Shown piece by piece: positions 25,864-34,689 of a stretch of DNA of 64,000 nucleotides (position 1 is its first letter; every line of letters begins with the position of its first letter). This DNA is from JAXLYE01 sp046351595. GTDB lineage: Bacteria; Myxococcota_A; Polyangia; Palsa-1104; JAEUJZ01. The stretch is taken from positions 496,001 to 560,000 of the forward strand of contig JAXLYE010000008.1 in assembly GCA_046351595.1 (NCBI GenBank). Reading direction: 5' to 3'. The notes beneath the pieces are model-generated. The model was not told where the DNA came from, searched no databases, and saw only the letters and a program-made list of their open reading frames with translations. Made by a program: the position numbers and the translations under genes.

Positions 25864-27318
25864 ATGAAGATCCGTTCCGCACCTTTACTCCTCCTGCTCA
25901 CAGCGGGGAGCTGCAGCAGCGAGAGGCTCGCCATCCCCGTGCCGCACTTCGACCCGCCCAGCGCCAGCACGCTGCCCGCGGTGAACTCGCTGATCAAAGT
26001 GATAAACCTCGACAGCGAGCCCGCGGTCTGCTTCACCACCGACGGCACCACGCCGGACTTCAGCGGCAGCAGCTGCACCAGGAAGCTCGATGCCTCGCGC
26101 CAGATCGCGGTCCCAACCTGCGGCTTCAACCTGATCCGCATCGCGTGGTCCGGCGGCACGGACGAGGCCAACTACAAGGTCGAGAGCGAGGACTGCAAGA
26201 ACAGCTGCACCCCGGTCGTGCCCTGGCCCAATCAGGAGCTGGCGCGCGCGTTCGCCGCCTGGTCCGAGGAGGTAAAGTGCCTGCTGAACAACTGCCAGAA
26301 CCCGTCGAGCACCGGCAGCTGGTCGACCAGCTGTGACTCCGGCAAGGTCGACTGGAACGTCGGCCTCAACGGCCTGCGCGCGATCAGCACGTTCACCTAT
26401 AGCGCCTGCGCGCACGCCGTCACCATCAACGTCGAAGAGGGCGGCAAGATGGTGCCGCGCAAGATCAACCTCGTCGCCACCGGGAAGCTGATCCAGGACA
26501 CCGACTTCGGCGGCAGCGGCAACGAGGGCGGGACCGTCAGCGTGACCGGCGACTTCACCGGCACCGTCACCTCGCGCGTCGTGCTCACCGGCAAGATGCG
26601 CGGCGGCGGCAGCATCGACGCCGGCTGCACCGCGGATCCGCTGGACGGCAAGGAGTGCGCGCCCGGCGGCGCCGCGATCGCGTACGACTTCCCGGACTGG
26701 AGCTGCCACGGCGGCATCTGCCCGGTGGCCGCCTCGGGCGCCTGCAAGAAGCCCGACAGCGACGGGGACGGCGTCGCCGATGCGGAGGACAACTGCCCGA
26801 TGCTGGCGAACACCGATCAGGCCGACTATGACCGCGACGGCATCGGCAACGCCTGCGATGCGGATCCCAGCTTCGTCCTCATCCGCTTCAAGATCGGGAA
26901 CCGCTGCCTGACCCTGGGCGACAAGAAGACCGAGTCCACAAGCGTCTGCGAGCCCTCGGATCCGCGCCAGCAGTGGCAGCTGTTCCCCGACGGCGCCGGC
27001 TTTGGCCTCCGCAACGTCGCGAACAAGGAGTGCCTGAGCCAGTCCGGGATCCTGGCCGGGCCGTGGACCGTGATCACCGCGCCGTGCGACGGCTCGGACA
27101 AGCAGCGCTGGAAGCTCGAGAAGTACACGCAGGGCGGCACCGATGCGAACTTCCCGATCCGCATGCACAATACGGCCGCAAACTTCTGCATCTACACCGA
27201 CCTCACCGAGCTGGTGTACGGCACGGCGCTGAACTGCGATCTCGCCGGGACCGAGTCGAACCGCAAGATCGGTCTGTACTACGGCGGCGCCTTCGACAAG
27301 CCGCCCTATCAGCCCTGA
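25864..27318 (+). CDS. Lipoprotein with chitobiase-like, thrombospondin type 3 and ricin-type lectin modules
   Basis: 484 residues. LLTAGSC (Cys about 17) is the lipobox. Next comes VCFTTDGTTPDFSGSSC (about 57-73), like the FN3-like domain at the C-terminus of chitobiases, then a Cys-rich central domain, then a calcium-binding thrombospondin type 3 block, DSDGDGVADAEDNCP and DRDGIGNACD. The last 150 residues look like a ricin-type beta-trefoil with QxW motifs (QQWQLF, QRWKLE) and paired Cys, which usually binds sugars. Together this suggests a surface lipoprotein that binds polysaccharide. No enzyme site is visible. Confidence 0.83.
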   Translation: MKIRSAPLLLLLTAGSCSSERLAIPVPHFDPPSASTLPAVNSLIKVINLDSEPAVCFTTDGTTPDFSGSSCTRKLDASRQIAVPTCGFNLIRIAWSGGTDEANYKVESEDCKNSCTPVVPWPNQELARAFAAWSEEVKCLLNNCQNPSSTGSWSTSCDSGKVDWNVGLNGLRAISTFTYSACAHAVTINVEEGGKMVPRKINLVATGKLIQDTDFGGSGNEGGTVSVTGDFTGTVTSRVVLTGKMRGGGSIDAGCTADPLDGKECAPGGAAIAYDFPDWSCHGGICPVAASGACKKPDSDGDGVADAEDNCPMLANTDQADYDRDGIGNACDADPSFVLIRFKIGNRCLTLGDKKTESTSVCEPSDPRQQWQLFPDGAGFGLRNVANKECLSQSGILAGPWTVITAPCDGSDKQRWKLEKYTQGGTDANFPIRMHNTAANFCIYTDLTELVYGTALNCDLAGTESNRKIGLYYGGAFDKPPYQP

Positions 27319-27395
27319 GCGAACGCACGGCCCGGTGCCGGACGGCGCAGCCCGCACCCCGGCTGCGCCGTCGGCCCGACCTGGCGCCTCGGTGA

Positions 27396-28799
27396 TCAGT
27401 TGTTCGGCGCGCCGGACAGGATCCAGCTGCGGACCGTCGTGATCTCAGCGGCGGACAGCGGCTGCCCCTTGGGCATCTGCGAGCCCATGAAGCACGGCCC
27501 GCTGCCCTGCAGCTTCCAGATCAAGTAGCTCTGGTCCGGCTGGTTCGGCAGCACCAGCTTGTTCGCGGTGCACTCGGTGCTGGCCACATTCACGGTGCCG
27601 GCGTACGTCGCCGCGGCCGAGCCGAGGCTGAGGCCCTGCGCCGGCCGCGCGCCGGAGTGACAGGCGTTGGTCGCGCACTTGGCCAAGAAGATCGGCTGCA
27701 CCTGGCCGGACAGCGACACGCCGCCGGTCTTGGCGCTGCGCTCGACGGTGTTGGCGTCGATGTTGCCGGCCGCGTCGCGCGCGCGCACCACGAAGTAGTA
27801 CGTCGTATTGGGAAGCAGCCCGCTGATCTTGTACGAGGTCACGCCGGGCGCGGTCGTGTACGTCGGCGTGCTGTACATCTGCGTGCCGGCGGCCGTGGCC
27901 TGGTAGATCGAGTAGACGAGATCCGCGGCGGCGCTGACGTTGTCCGAGGCCGCAGACCAGCTGAGCGTGATGTCGGTGCTGGTGGCGGTGGCGCTGGTCA
28001 GGCCCGCGAAGGTCGGCGCCTGGGTGTCCGAGATCGCCGGCGTCTTGGCGCTGACCTCGACGGTGTTGCCGTCGATGTTGCCGGCCTCGTCGCGCGCGCG
28101 CACCACGAAGTAGTACGTCGTATTGATCGCGAGCTTGCCGACCGCGAAGCTGGTGGCACCGGGCGCCGTGGTGTACGTCGGCGCGGCGTAGGTCTCGCCG
28201 CCGGCGCTCGTGGCCTGGTAGATCAGGTAGGTCAGGTTCGCGGCGGCGCTGCGGTCATCGGTCGCCGAGCCCCAGCTGAGCGTCACCGAGTTGGGAGCGC
28301 TGACCGCGCGCGTCGCGCCGGCGAACACGGGCGGCGTCTGATCCCCGGGCACCGCGAAGTCGCTCGGTGCTCCTCCGTCGGGGACCGGGCCGCCGCCGCT
28401 GGCTCCCTGGCTGATCCAGGCGCGCAGCAGCGCGATCTCCGGCGCGGTCAGCGGCACGCCGAGCGGCATGCGCGCCCCGACGATCGGGCTGCACGCGGGA
28501 TCGACCTTGCACAAAAGGTAGCTCGCATCCGGCTGCCCCGGCGTGATGCGGTTGCGCTTCGAGTCCTGCGACGCCGGCACGTTGATCACGTTGGCGGCGG
28601 CGACCGCGGCGCTGAGGTCCAGGCCCTCGGCCGGCGACGGGCTGTTGATGTGGCACGCGCCGCCGCTGCACTTGGCATCGAACAGCGCCTGCACCTGGCT
28701 GTACGACACCGTGCCCGGGTCCGTTGGGTTGGGAGGCATCTGGGTTCCATCTACGCTGGTGCACGCGGACATACACAGGACCAAGCCGAAGCGCTTCAT
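27396..28799 (-). CDS. Lipoprotein with two cytochrome-c-like modules flanking two FN3 domains
   Basis: About 467 residues. The signal ends at the lipobox CMSAC (Cys about 13). The first module has CSGGACH followed by KVDPACS and GARMPLG, and the last has CATNACH with SQMPKGQPL. Both follow the widened CxxxCH heme pattern and the downstream 'MP.G.PL...E...R.WI..GA' found in bacterial secreted c-type cytochrome domains. Between them lie two FN3 domains with nearly identical endings (TYYFVVRARDEAGNIDGNTVE, TYYFVVRARDAAGNIDANTVE). Probably an envelope redox or binding protein. Heme attachment is inferred from the motif only. GAGGT precedes the ATG at 28799. Confidence 0.8.
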   Translation of the reverse strand: MKRFGLVLCMSACTSVDGTQMPPNPTDPGTVSYSQVQALFDAKCSGGACHINSPSPAEGLDLSAAVAAANVINVPASQDSKRNRITPGQPDASYLLCKVDPACSPIVGARMPLGVPLTAPEIALLRAWISQGASGGGPVPDGGAPSDFAVPGDQTPPVFAGATRAVSAPNSVTLSWGSATDDRSAAANLTYLIYQATSAGGETYAAPTYTTAPGATSFAVGKLAINTTYYFVVRARDEAGNIDGNTVEVSAKTPAISDTQAPTFAGLTSATATSTDITLSWSAASDNVSAAADLVYSIYQATAAGTQMYSTPTYTTAPGVTSYKISGLLPNTTYYFVVRARDAAGNIDANTVERSAKTGGVSLSGQVQPIFLAKCATNACHSGARPAQGLSLGSAAATYAGTVNVASTECTANKLVLPNQPDQSYLIWKLQGSGPCFMGSQMPKGQPLSAAEITTVRSWILSGAPNN

Positions 28800-29110
28800 G
28801 TAAGGACCTCGCCCAAGGTAATTCCGTTGCTCGCTACGGAGTGACTTCGGACGGGCTGTGGCAATTGCCGTGCCGAGGGCAGCGGGCTCCGTGCGACCGC
28901 ATGCAGCGGAGTTCCCGAGGCTGTGTACAGAACCGTCCCGCACCACGCGCTCCCAAGGGACGGATCGGTTCATACGCCGTACCGAATGGGACAGCGCGCG
29001 CCGCAGGAACGGACGCAGATGACGCGGATCACGAGGAAGAACGGGACAGGGAAGCGCAGGCACAGACGTTGCTCAGGGAATCGCTTGCTCTGCTGAGCAG
29101 GAGTCTGTCC
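28800..29110. other. Intergenic region between divergent lipoprotein genes
   Basis: About 310 bases, less GC-rich than its surroundings. It must hold promoters for both genes, but I see no clear repeat or operator. Confidence 0.45.
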
Positions 29111-32089
29111 ATGTCTATGAAGCGATCCCTGTATAGCCTAATGACCCTGGTCTCGATCGGCTCCCTGGCGACGGGATGTGCGCAGTCCGTCGTTCCCAAG
29201 ATCACGCAGATTGTCCCGCCCGCGGCGTGCGACTCGGACTCGATGCGCAGGTTCGTGCTGAACGGGAGTGACTTCTTGAAGGGCGATCCGCTGCCCGAGG
29301 TCACGTTCACGCGCAGCGACGATGCGACGGTGATGGTCAAGGTCACCGCGACCTCGCTGGATGGCTGCACGGACACGCTCTGCACGATGCTGAACGTCGC
29401 CGTGCCGCAGGCGCAGCTGCCGGTCGGCAGCTACAAGGTTTCGGTGAAGAACCCGTGCTCGGGCGACTGCACCAGCAAGGAGGACGGACCGCCCGCGATC
29501 GTCGACGTGGTGACGCCGCCGCAGCTCACCGAGGCGACGCCCAAGCTGGTCTGCGCCGGCAGCGCGGTGCTGTCGCTCAAGGGCTCAGGCTTCTACGACA
29601 GCGCGTCCGTGCTCATCGACACCGTGCCGGCGATGAGCGTGATGGTCGCAAGCGACAAGAGCAGCGCCACCGCGCGCTTCAGCGGCCCGCTGACGGTGAG
29701 CCCGATCGACTCGGCCACCGGCACGCCGGTCCCGTACGACGTCACGGTGCGCAACGCGGTCGGCTGCGAGGCGGTGCTGAAGAAGGCGGTGGTGGTGACC
29801 GCGGGCCCGTCGGTGCTGTTCGTGGATCCGCCGGCGATTCCGTCCGGCTACTCGATCCAGGCGACGGCGTACGGCTCGGGCATCAGCGCGCCGGTGCGCA
29901 GCGTGCAGATCGCGCCGGCCGGCAGCATGAACTTCATGCCCATCACCGCGAGCTCGGATCCGGCGCGGCCGAACCGCATCCTGCTGACGCTGCCGGGCAC
30001 GCTCGCCGCGGGCAGCTACGACCTGATGGTCCAGGATCAGACCGAGTGCCCGGCGCTGCTGCCGAGCGCCGTCAAGGTCGTGGCGTCGCCGACGCTGACG
30101 CTGACGACCGCGACCCCGGCCTTCGGCAGCCCGGCGCAGAACACCGCGGTCTCGATCGCGGGCACGGGCTTCGTCAGCACGCCGCGCGCGTACCTGGCGA
30201 CAAACGGCGGCAGCGCCGGCACCAGCGCCGCCGCGCTCAGCGCCGTCACGTTCCGCTCGGGCAGCTCGCTGACCGCGGTGATCCCGGCCGGCCTGGCGCC
30301 CGGCAGCTACGACCTCATCGTCGTCAACCCCGACGGCAGCTTCGGCCTGAAGAGCAAGGTCTTCACCGTGACCCAGGCCGCGGCGCCGCCGCCGGTCGTC
30401 ACGAGCGTCGCACCCTCGTCGGTGGTCGAGTCGACCACGGCGCCGATCACGATCCTCGGCACAAGCTTCCGCTCGCCGCAGATCGCGCCCACCTGCTACG
30501 ACGGCGCGAACCAGGTGCTGGCCGGCGCCACCGCCTCGGTCTCCACCTCGACCGCGCAGAGCATCAGCGCGACCCTGACCGCACCGACGGGCAGCTTCTA
30601 CTGCATCCTGCGCGTGACCGATCCGGACAACAGCACGTACTTCGACTTCTCCGCGGTCGGCGTCACCAACGCCTCGCTGAACCTGCGCGGCTTCAAGACC
30701 GGCTCCGCGCTCGGCACCGCGCGGCGCGCGCTCGCCGCGGTTTCGGGCCGCCCGACGGACGTCGCCCGCTTCGTCTACGCGATCGGCGGCGACAAGGGCG
30801 CGGACAACATGCCGCTGGCGACGGTCGAGGCGGCGTCCGTGGGCCTGAGCGGCGACCTCGGCCAGTTCGCCCCGGTGTCGCAGTCGCTGCCGACGGCGCT
30901 GAGCTTCCTCGGCGCGGTCAACATCGGCCGGTTCCTCTACACCGTCGGCGGCTTTGACGGCACGGCGGCGGTGACCAGCGTCTACCGCGCCGAGCTGCTC
31001 GATCCGCTGAACGCGCCGCAGATCAGCGACGTCGACGTGCGCTTCGACATGGCGCAGGGCCTGGATCCGGGCCTGTACACCTACCGCGTCGCGGCGGTGA
31101 TGCAGAGCGGCGACGCCAACAACCCGGGCGGCGAGACGCTGGCCGGCGACTTCTTCCCGGTGCAGCTGCCGCAGGTGATGGGCGGCAAGCTGCAGCTCGT
31201 GCTGTTCTGGAGGCAGGTGGCCGGCGCGCAGGGCTACCGCGTCTACCGCTCCCTCAAGGCCAACGATGCGGCCGGGACCGAGGCGCTGCTGGCGACGGTG
31301 AGCGACTCGGGCCTGCAGACGCAGTCGTACATCGACAACGGCAGCAAGACGCCGGCCGGGGCCGCGCCGCTGCCGCTCGGATCGATCGGCGCGTGGAAGA
31401 CGCTGGCGCCGCTGACCACGGCGCGCGCGGGCGCGGGTGTCGTCGCGGCTCCGGACCCGACCAAGAGCGACACGTTCTACCTCTACGCGATGGGCGGCAA
31501 CAGCGGCACGCCGAGCGCCCCGATCCTGCGCGCCAGCGTCGAGTACATGACCATCACCCTGATGAACAACGGCGCCCAGCAGATGACCGGCACCTGGGCC
31601 GCGACGGCGAGCTCGCTGCCCTCGGCGCGCTGGCTGCTCCCCGGCCTGCTCGGGACCAACGCCCAGAACAGCGTGGTGCCGGCCGGCCAGTCCTTCATCT
31701 ACGCCAGCACCGGCCTCGCCAGCAACCTGACGACCGGCACGCTCGACCGGCCCGTCTACTATGCCCAGATCGGCGCCAACGGCCAGCCCGTCGCATTCGC
31801 CAACAGCGGCTCGGTCGGCGTCGGGCGCAGCGGCTTCGGCGCGGCGCTGGTGAACAACCAGATGATGGCCTTCGGCGGCTTCCAGCTCAACATCGCGTCC
31901 AACGCCTCGGACAGCGCCAAGCTCACGAGCCCGACGGCGCTGGCCAACTTCAACGCGCTCGGCGGCGGCACGCTGCTGGCCCCGCGCGCGCTGCAGGGCA
32001 CGGCCATCGAGAGCGCGTTCATCTACCAGCTCGGCGGCGTCAACGCCCTGGGCACGGCGCTCGGCACCAGCGAGCAGACCATCTGGTAG
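29111..32089 (+). CDS. Large lipoprotein with IPT/TIG and Kelch-like domains
   Basis: About 992 residues. LATGC (Cys about 21) is a lipobox. The N-terminal 550 residues contain several Ig-like IPT/TIG units, each with 'ITQIVPPAACDSDS', 'GSGFYDSASVLID', 'PAFGSPAQNTAVSIAGTGF' or 'PDGSFGLKSKVF' patterns. The C-terminal part has Kelch-type repeats (FVYAIGGDKGADN, FLYTVGGFDGTAAV, FYLYAMGGNSG) typical of a propeller, with an inserted segment GYRVYRSLKA. The ATG at 29111 has AGGAG eight bases upstream. Likely a surface adhesin or binding protein; the ligand is unknown. Confidence 0.85.
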   Translation: MSMKRSLYSLMTLVSIGSLATGCAQSVVPKITQIVPPAACDSDSMRRFVLNGSDFLKGDPLPEVTFTRSDDATVMVKVTATSLDGCTDTLCTMLNVAVPQAQLPVGSYKVSVKNPCSGDCTSKEDGPPAIVDVVTPPQLTEATPKLVCAGSAVLSLKGSGFYDSASVLIDTVPAMSVMVASDKSSATARFSGPLTVSPIDSATGTPVPYDVTVRNAVGCEAVLKKAVVVTAGPSVLFVDPPAIPSGYSIQATAYGSGISAPVRSVQIAPAGSMNFMPITASSDPARPNRILLTLPGTLAAGSYDLMVQDQTECPALLPSAVKVVASPTLTLTTATPAFGSPAQNTAVSIAGTGFVSTPRAYLATNGGSAGTSAAALSAVTFRSGSSLTAVIPAGLAPGSYDLIVVNPDGSFGLKSKVFTVTQAAAPPPVVTSVAPSSVVESTTAPITILGTSFRSPQIAPTCYDGANQVLAGATASVSTSTAQSISATLTAPTGSFYCILRVTDPDNSTYFDFSAVGVTNASLNLRGFKTGSALGTARRALAAVSGRPTDVARFVYAIGGDKGADNMPLATVEAASVGLSGDLGQFAPVSQSLPTALSFLGAVNIGRFLYTVGGFDGTAAVTSVYRAELLDPLNAPQISDVDVRFDMAQGLDPGLYTYRVAAVMQSGDANNPGGETLAGDFFPVQLPQVMGGKLQLVLFWRQVAGAQGYRVYRSLKANDAAGTEALLATVSDSGLQTQSYIDNGSKTPAGAAPLPLGSIGAWKTLAPLTTARAGAGVVAAPDPTKSDTFYLYAMGGNSGTPSAPILRASVEYMTITLMNNGAQQMTGTWAATASSLPSARWLLPGLLGTNAQNSVVPAGQSFIYASTGLASNLTTGTLDRPVYYAQIGANGQPVAFANSGSVGVGRSGFGAALVNNQMMAFGGFQLNIASNASDSAKLTSPTALANFNALGGGTLLAPRALQGTAIESAFIYQLGGVNALGTALGTSEQTIW

Positions 32090-32161
32090 CTCGCCCCCTC
32101 CGACTCGCGATTCCCCGACCCCGCGCCCGCGCGCGCAGCCCCCACCGATAGCACCACGAGA

Positions 32162-32184
32162 CTCACCCGGCGCGGCTGGGTGAG
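32162..32184. terminator. Hairpin between convergent genes
   Basis: CTCACCC pairs with GGGTGAG around a 9-base loop, overlapping the last codons of the SRPBCC gene. It has no T-run but could end transcription of the IPT/TIG gene. Confidence 0.35.
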
Positions 32185-32663
32185 CCGGCCCGCGCCAGCG
32201 ACTCGGCGCGCTGCTTGAGCGCGGCGGCGTGCGCATCGAAGCCGGCCTGCACCTTTGCAAGCGGGATGAGCGCGGCGAGCGCCCCGCGGAACTCCTCGCG
32301 CGTCCGCCAGATCGTCGGGCCGCCGTCGCGCTGCTCGACGTGCTGGGTGCGTGTGGCGCGCACCAGGCCGAGGCGAGCCAGCCAGCCGGTGAACTCGTAC
32401 TCCCAGGCGCCGCGGCGCAGCGCTCCGTCGGGCGCCGGTGGATCGAGGACCGTCACCACCTCGCCCGAGCTCGCGCCGCCGCCCTCGGGCCAGCGCACGT
32501 GCAGCCTGAACGCGCTGCCGATCCGCATGGCCTCGCCGCTGGCGTCGACGCGGTGGATGAACGGGTTCCAGCGGCCGTAGGCGCCGACGTCGAGCATTAC
32601 CTGCCAGACGAGCTCGATCGGCGCCTCGATCTCGACGTGCGCCTGCGCAACGGGCCGCCCCAT
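32163..32663 (-). CDS. SRPBCC-family protein (polyketide cyclase/START fold)
   Basis: 166 residues. The pattern AHVEIEAPIELVWQVMLDV, then YGRWNPFIHRVD, then WEYEFTGWLARLG is the SRPBCC fold, a small hydrophobic-ligand-binding barrel. Members include polyketide cyclases, lipid-binding proteins and activators; which applies here cannot be said. The ATG lies four bases after the stop of deoC, so the two are probably one transcript with coupled translation. No signal peptide. Confidence 0.82.
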   Translation of the reverse strand: MGRPVAQAHVEIEAPIELVWQVMLDVGAYGRWNPFIHRVDASGEAMRIGSAFRLHVRWPEGGGASSGEVVTVLDPPAPDGALRRGAWEYEFTGWLARLGLVRATRTQHVEQRDGGPTIWRTREEFRGALAALIPLAKVQAGFDAHAAALKQRAESLARAGSPSRAG

Positions 32664-32667
32664 GGCG

Positions 32668-33738
32668 CTAGTAGCCGCCAGTTTTCTGCGGGCCCGGGTG
32701 CGAGCCCTGCTGCGGACCCGGGCTCGCGGGACGGCCGCCGAACGGCTTCTTGCCCGCCGCCCCGCCCTTGCCGCCGTCGCTGCTGGCTCCGGGGTTCTGG
32801 CAGCCGAGGGTGATGGCGACCGAGGCCGAGGCGCCGATGCGGTTGGCGCCGGCCGCCCGCATCTTCTGCGCGTCCTCGCAGGTCCGCACGCCGCCCGAGG
32901 CCTTGACCCCGAGCTCGCTGCCCACGAGCTTGCGCATCAGCGCCACGTCCTCGACGGTGGCCCCGCCCGGGCCGAAGCCCGTCGAGGTCTTGACGAAGTG
33001 CGCGCCCGCGACCTTGGACAGCGTGATGGCGATGATCTTCTCTTCCTGCGTCAGCGCGCCGGTCTCGAGGATGACCTTGACCCGCGCCGGCCGCGACGCC
33101 TCGACGACCTTGCGGATGTCTTCCTGCACCAGGGCGTAGTCGCGCGACTTGAGCGCGCCCTGGTTGATGACCATGTCGATCTCTTCGGCGCCGGCGCGGA
33201 CCGCCTCGCGCGCCTCGAACGCCTTGGCGTTGGGGGCCATCGCGCCCAGCGGGAAGCCGACTACGGCGCAGACCATCACGCCCGAGCCCGCGAGCAGCCG
33301 CTTGCACAGCGGCACGAACGTCGTGTTGACGCAGACCGAGGCGAAGTGGTACCGCCGCGCCTCGTCGCAGAGCTTGCGCACGTCGTCGCTGGTGGCGTCG
33401 GCCTTGAGCAGCGTGTGGTCGATCATCGCGGCGATGTCGTCGGGCGCCTGGCCGGTGCCCAGGGCCGAGCCGACGCGGCCGGCGCCCTCGGCGACCACGG
33501 CGCGCACGACCTCGGGGCGGCGCACCGTGCACAGGCCGCAGGCGCTGCAGTTCTCGGCCGGGCCGTCGCAGGGCTGCTGGCGCAGCGGCAGGCCGCTGGT
33601 CGCGGCCGACGGCGGCGCCGGACTTCCCTGAGCCTGGGCCGGGCCCTGGGGCTGGGACAAGCGGGCGAGCACCCGTCGCTGGACCTCGGCGACGAGCTGG
33701 TCAATCTGCGGATCGTTGGAACCCGGGGCGGCCGACAT
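32668..33738 (-). CDS. deoC: Deoxyribose-phosphate aldolase with N-terminal Cys motif and long tail
   Basis: Cleaves 2-deoxyribose-5-phosphate to glyceraldehyde-3-phosphate and acetaldehyde. The 356-residue protein has the class I aldolase core: IDHTLLKADAT, EEIDMVINQGALKSRDY, the Schiff-base Lys in FVKTSTGFGPGGAT (about K250), and VKASGGVRT (about K279). E. coli DeoC has about 259 residues. Here about 100 N-terminal residues are extra and carry C57, C64, C67, C70 (pattern Cx6CxxCxxC), and about 40 C-terminal residues are Gly/Pro/Lys-rich. A downstream SRPBCC gene starts four bases after the stop. deoB lies near 52 kb, so deoxynucleoside use is encoded in two places. Confidence 0.93.
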   Translation of the reverse strand: MSAAPGSNDPQIDQLVAEVQRRVLARLSQPQGPAQAQGSPAPPSAATSGLPLRQQPCDGPAENCSACGLCTVRRPEVVRAVVAEGAGRVGSALGTGQAPDDIAAMIDHTLLKADATSDDVRKLCDEARRYHFASVCVNTTFVPLCKRLLAGSGVMVCAVVGFPLGAMAPNAKAFEAREAVRAGAEEIDMVINQGALKSRDYALVQEDIRKVVEASRPARVKVILETGALTQEEKIIAITLSKVAGAHFVKTSTGFGPGGATVEDVALMRKLVGSELGVKASGGVRTCEDAQKMRAAGANRIGASASVAITLGCQNPGASSDGGKGGAAGKKPFGGRPASPGPQQGSHPGPQKTGGY

Positions 33739-33817
33739 GTGGACCCGCTTTATACCGCGCGACGAGTCGCTGTAAAGCCTGTTGCGGCGGACCCGGCCCG
33801 CGCCGCAGCCGCGCGAC

Positions 33818-34525
33818 CTACGGCAGAAGGTACGCCGCGATGTCCGCCAGCTCGCCGTCCGGGAGCACCTCGGTGCAGTACAGCGGCATGACGCCGCCGA
33901 TGCTGAAGTACTTGCCGTGGCGCACCTTCTCGATGACGATGCTCCTGGCCATGGCGCCGAAGCTGGCGACGGTGTCTTCGGGCAGCGTGCTGATGCGCGG
34001 GCCGAGCTTGCCCTCGCCGGTGTGCGGGCGGCCGTGGCAGTACGCGCACGCCTTCTGATAGGCGGTCTCGCCGCGCGCCGCGTCCCCGGCCGGCAGCGCC
34101 GCCAGGTAGGCGCTGTCGACGTTGCGCACCACCGTGCACGGCAGCGCCGCCTCGGGTGCCGAAGGGGCGATCGACCGCAGGTAGGCCAAGAGCGCCAGCC
34201 CCTGCGGATCCTCGGGGCCCAGGCGCTCGCCGCGCATGAAGTCGACGAGGCACTGGTTCACCGCGTCCAGCAGGTAGGACTGGCCGCCGCCCCAGAACGT
34301 CGGCCGCGCCGCCGCCCCGACGAGCGGGTGCCCCGGCAGACGCCGCGCCTCCGGCTCGGCCGCGGACGTCGCGTGGCAGGTGGTGCAGGCGAAGACGTTC
34401 GACGGGCTCTGCGACAGGCGTGCATCGGTGCTCAGGGCGCGACCGCGCTCGGCGGCGGGCTCGGGTCCGCAGGCCGCGGCGGCAGCGGTCAGAACGAGGA
34501 TGGAGAGGATCGGGCGAGCGCTCAT
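33818..34525 (-). CDS. Diheme c-type cytochrome lipoprotein
   Basis: About 235 residues. The signal ends at AAAAC (Cys about 19), a lipobox. Two heme motifs are present, CTTCH and CAYCH, with the second followed by KLGPR and a Met-containing GGVMPLYC. This is a small diheme electron carrier tethered outside the inner membrane. Start chosen at 34525, where the signal begins; TACGCT lies seven bases upstream and there is no ribosome-binding site. It diverges from a propeller lipoprotein gene across 164 bases with 25-bp direct repeats, which hints at shared control. Confidence 0.87.
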   Translation of the reverse strand: MSARPILSILVLTAAAAACGPEPAAERGRALSTDARLSQSPSNVFACTTCHATSAAEPEARRLPGHPLVGAAARPTFWGGGQSYLLDAVNQCLVDFMRGERLGPEDPQGLALLAYLRSIAPSAPEAALPCTVVRNVDSAYLAALPAGDAARGETAYQKACAYCHGRPHTGEGKLGPRISTLPEDTVASFGAMARSIVIEKVRHGKYFSIGGVMPLYCTEVLPDGELADIAAYLLP

Positions 34526-34581
34526 CACCCGCAGCGTAGGCACAGGCGCGCCCGCCCGCGCAACCGGGACCCGCGCGGCGA

Positions 34582-34642
34582 CCGCGCAACCAGATCGAAT
34601 CGGCTGCCGCGCAACCGGATCGAATCGGCCGCCGCGTAACCG
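34582..34642. repeat. 25-bp direct repeats between divergent genes
   Basis: Two full copies of a 25-bp unit (34582-34606 and 34607-34631, differing at three positions) and 11 bases of a third. Core: AACC(A/G)GATCGAATCGG. They sit in the shared promoter region of the cytochrome and propeller genes. Confidence 0.7.
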
Positions 34643-34689
34643 TAACGGTCCCGTGCCTGCTCGAGTAAGCTCGCCAGGACGGAGGTCCC

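Noticed and set aside
29585..32260. Minus-strand open frame of 891 codons opposite the IPT/TIG lipoprotein
   Set aside because: Low-complexity Arg/Ala/Gly composition with no domain; the plus strand has a lipobox, a ribosome-binding site and clear IPT/Kelch repeats.
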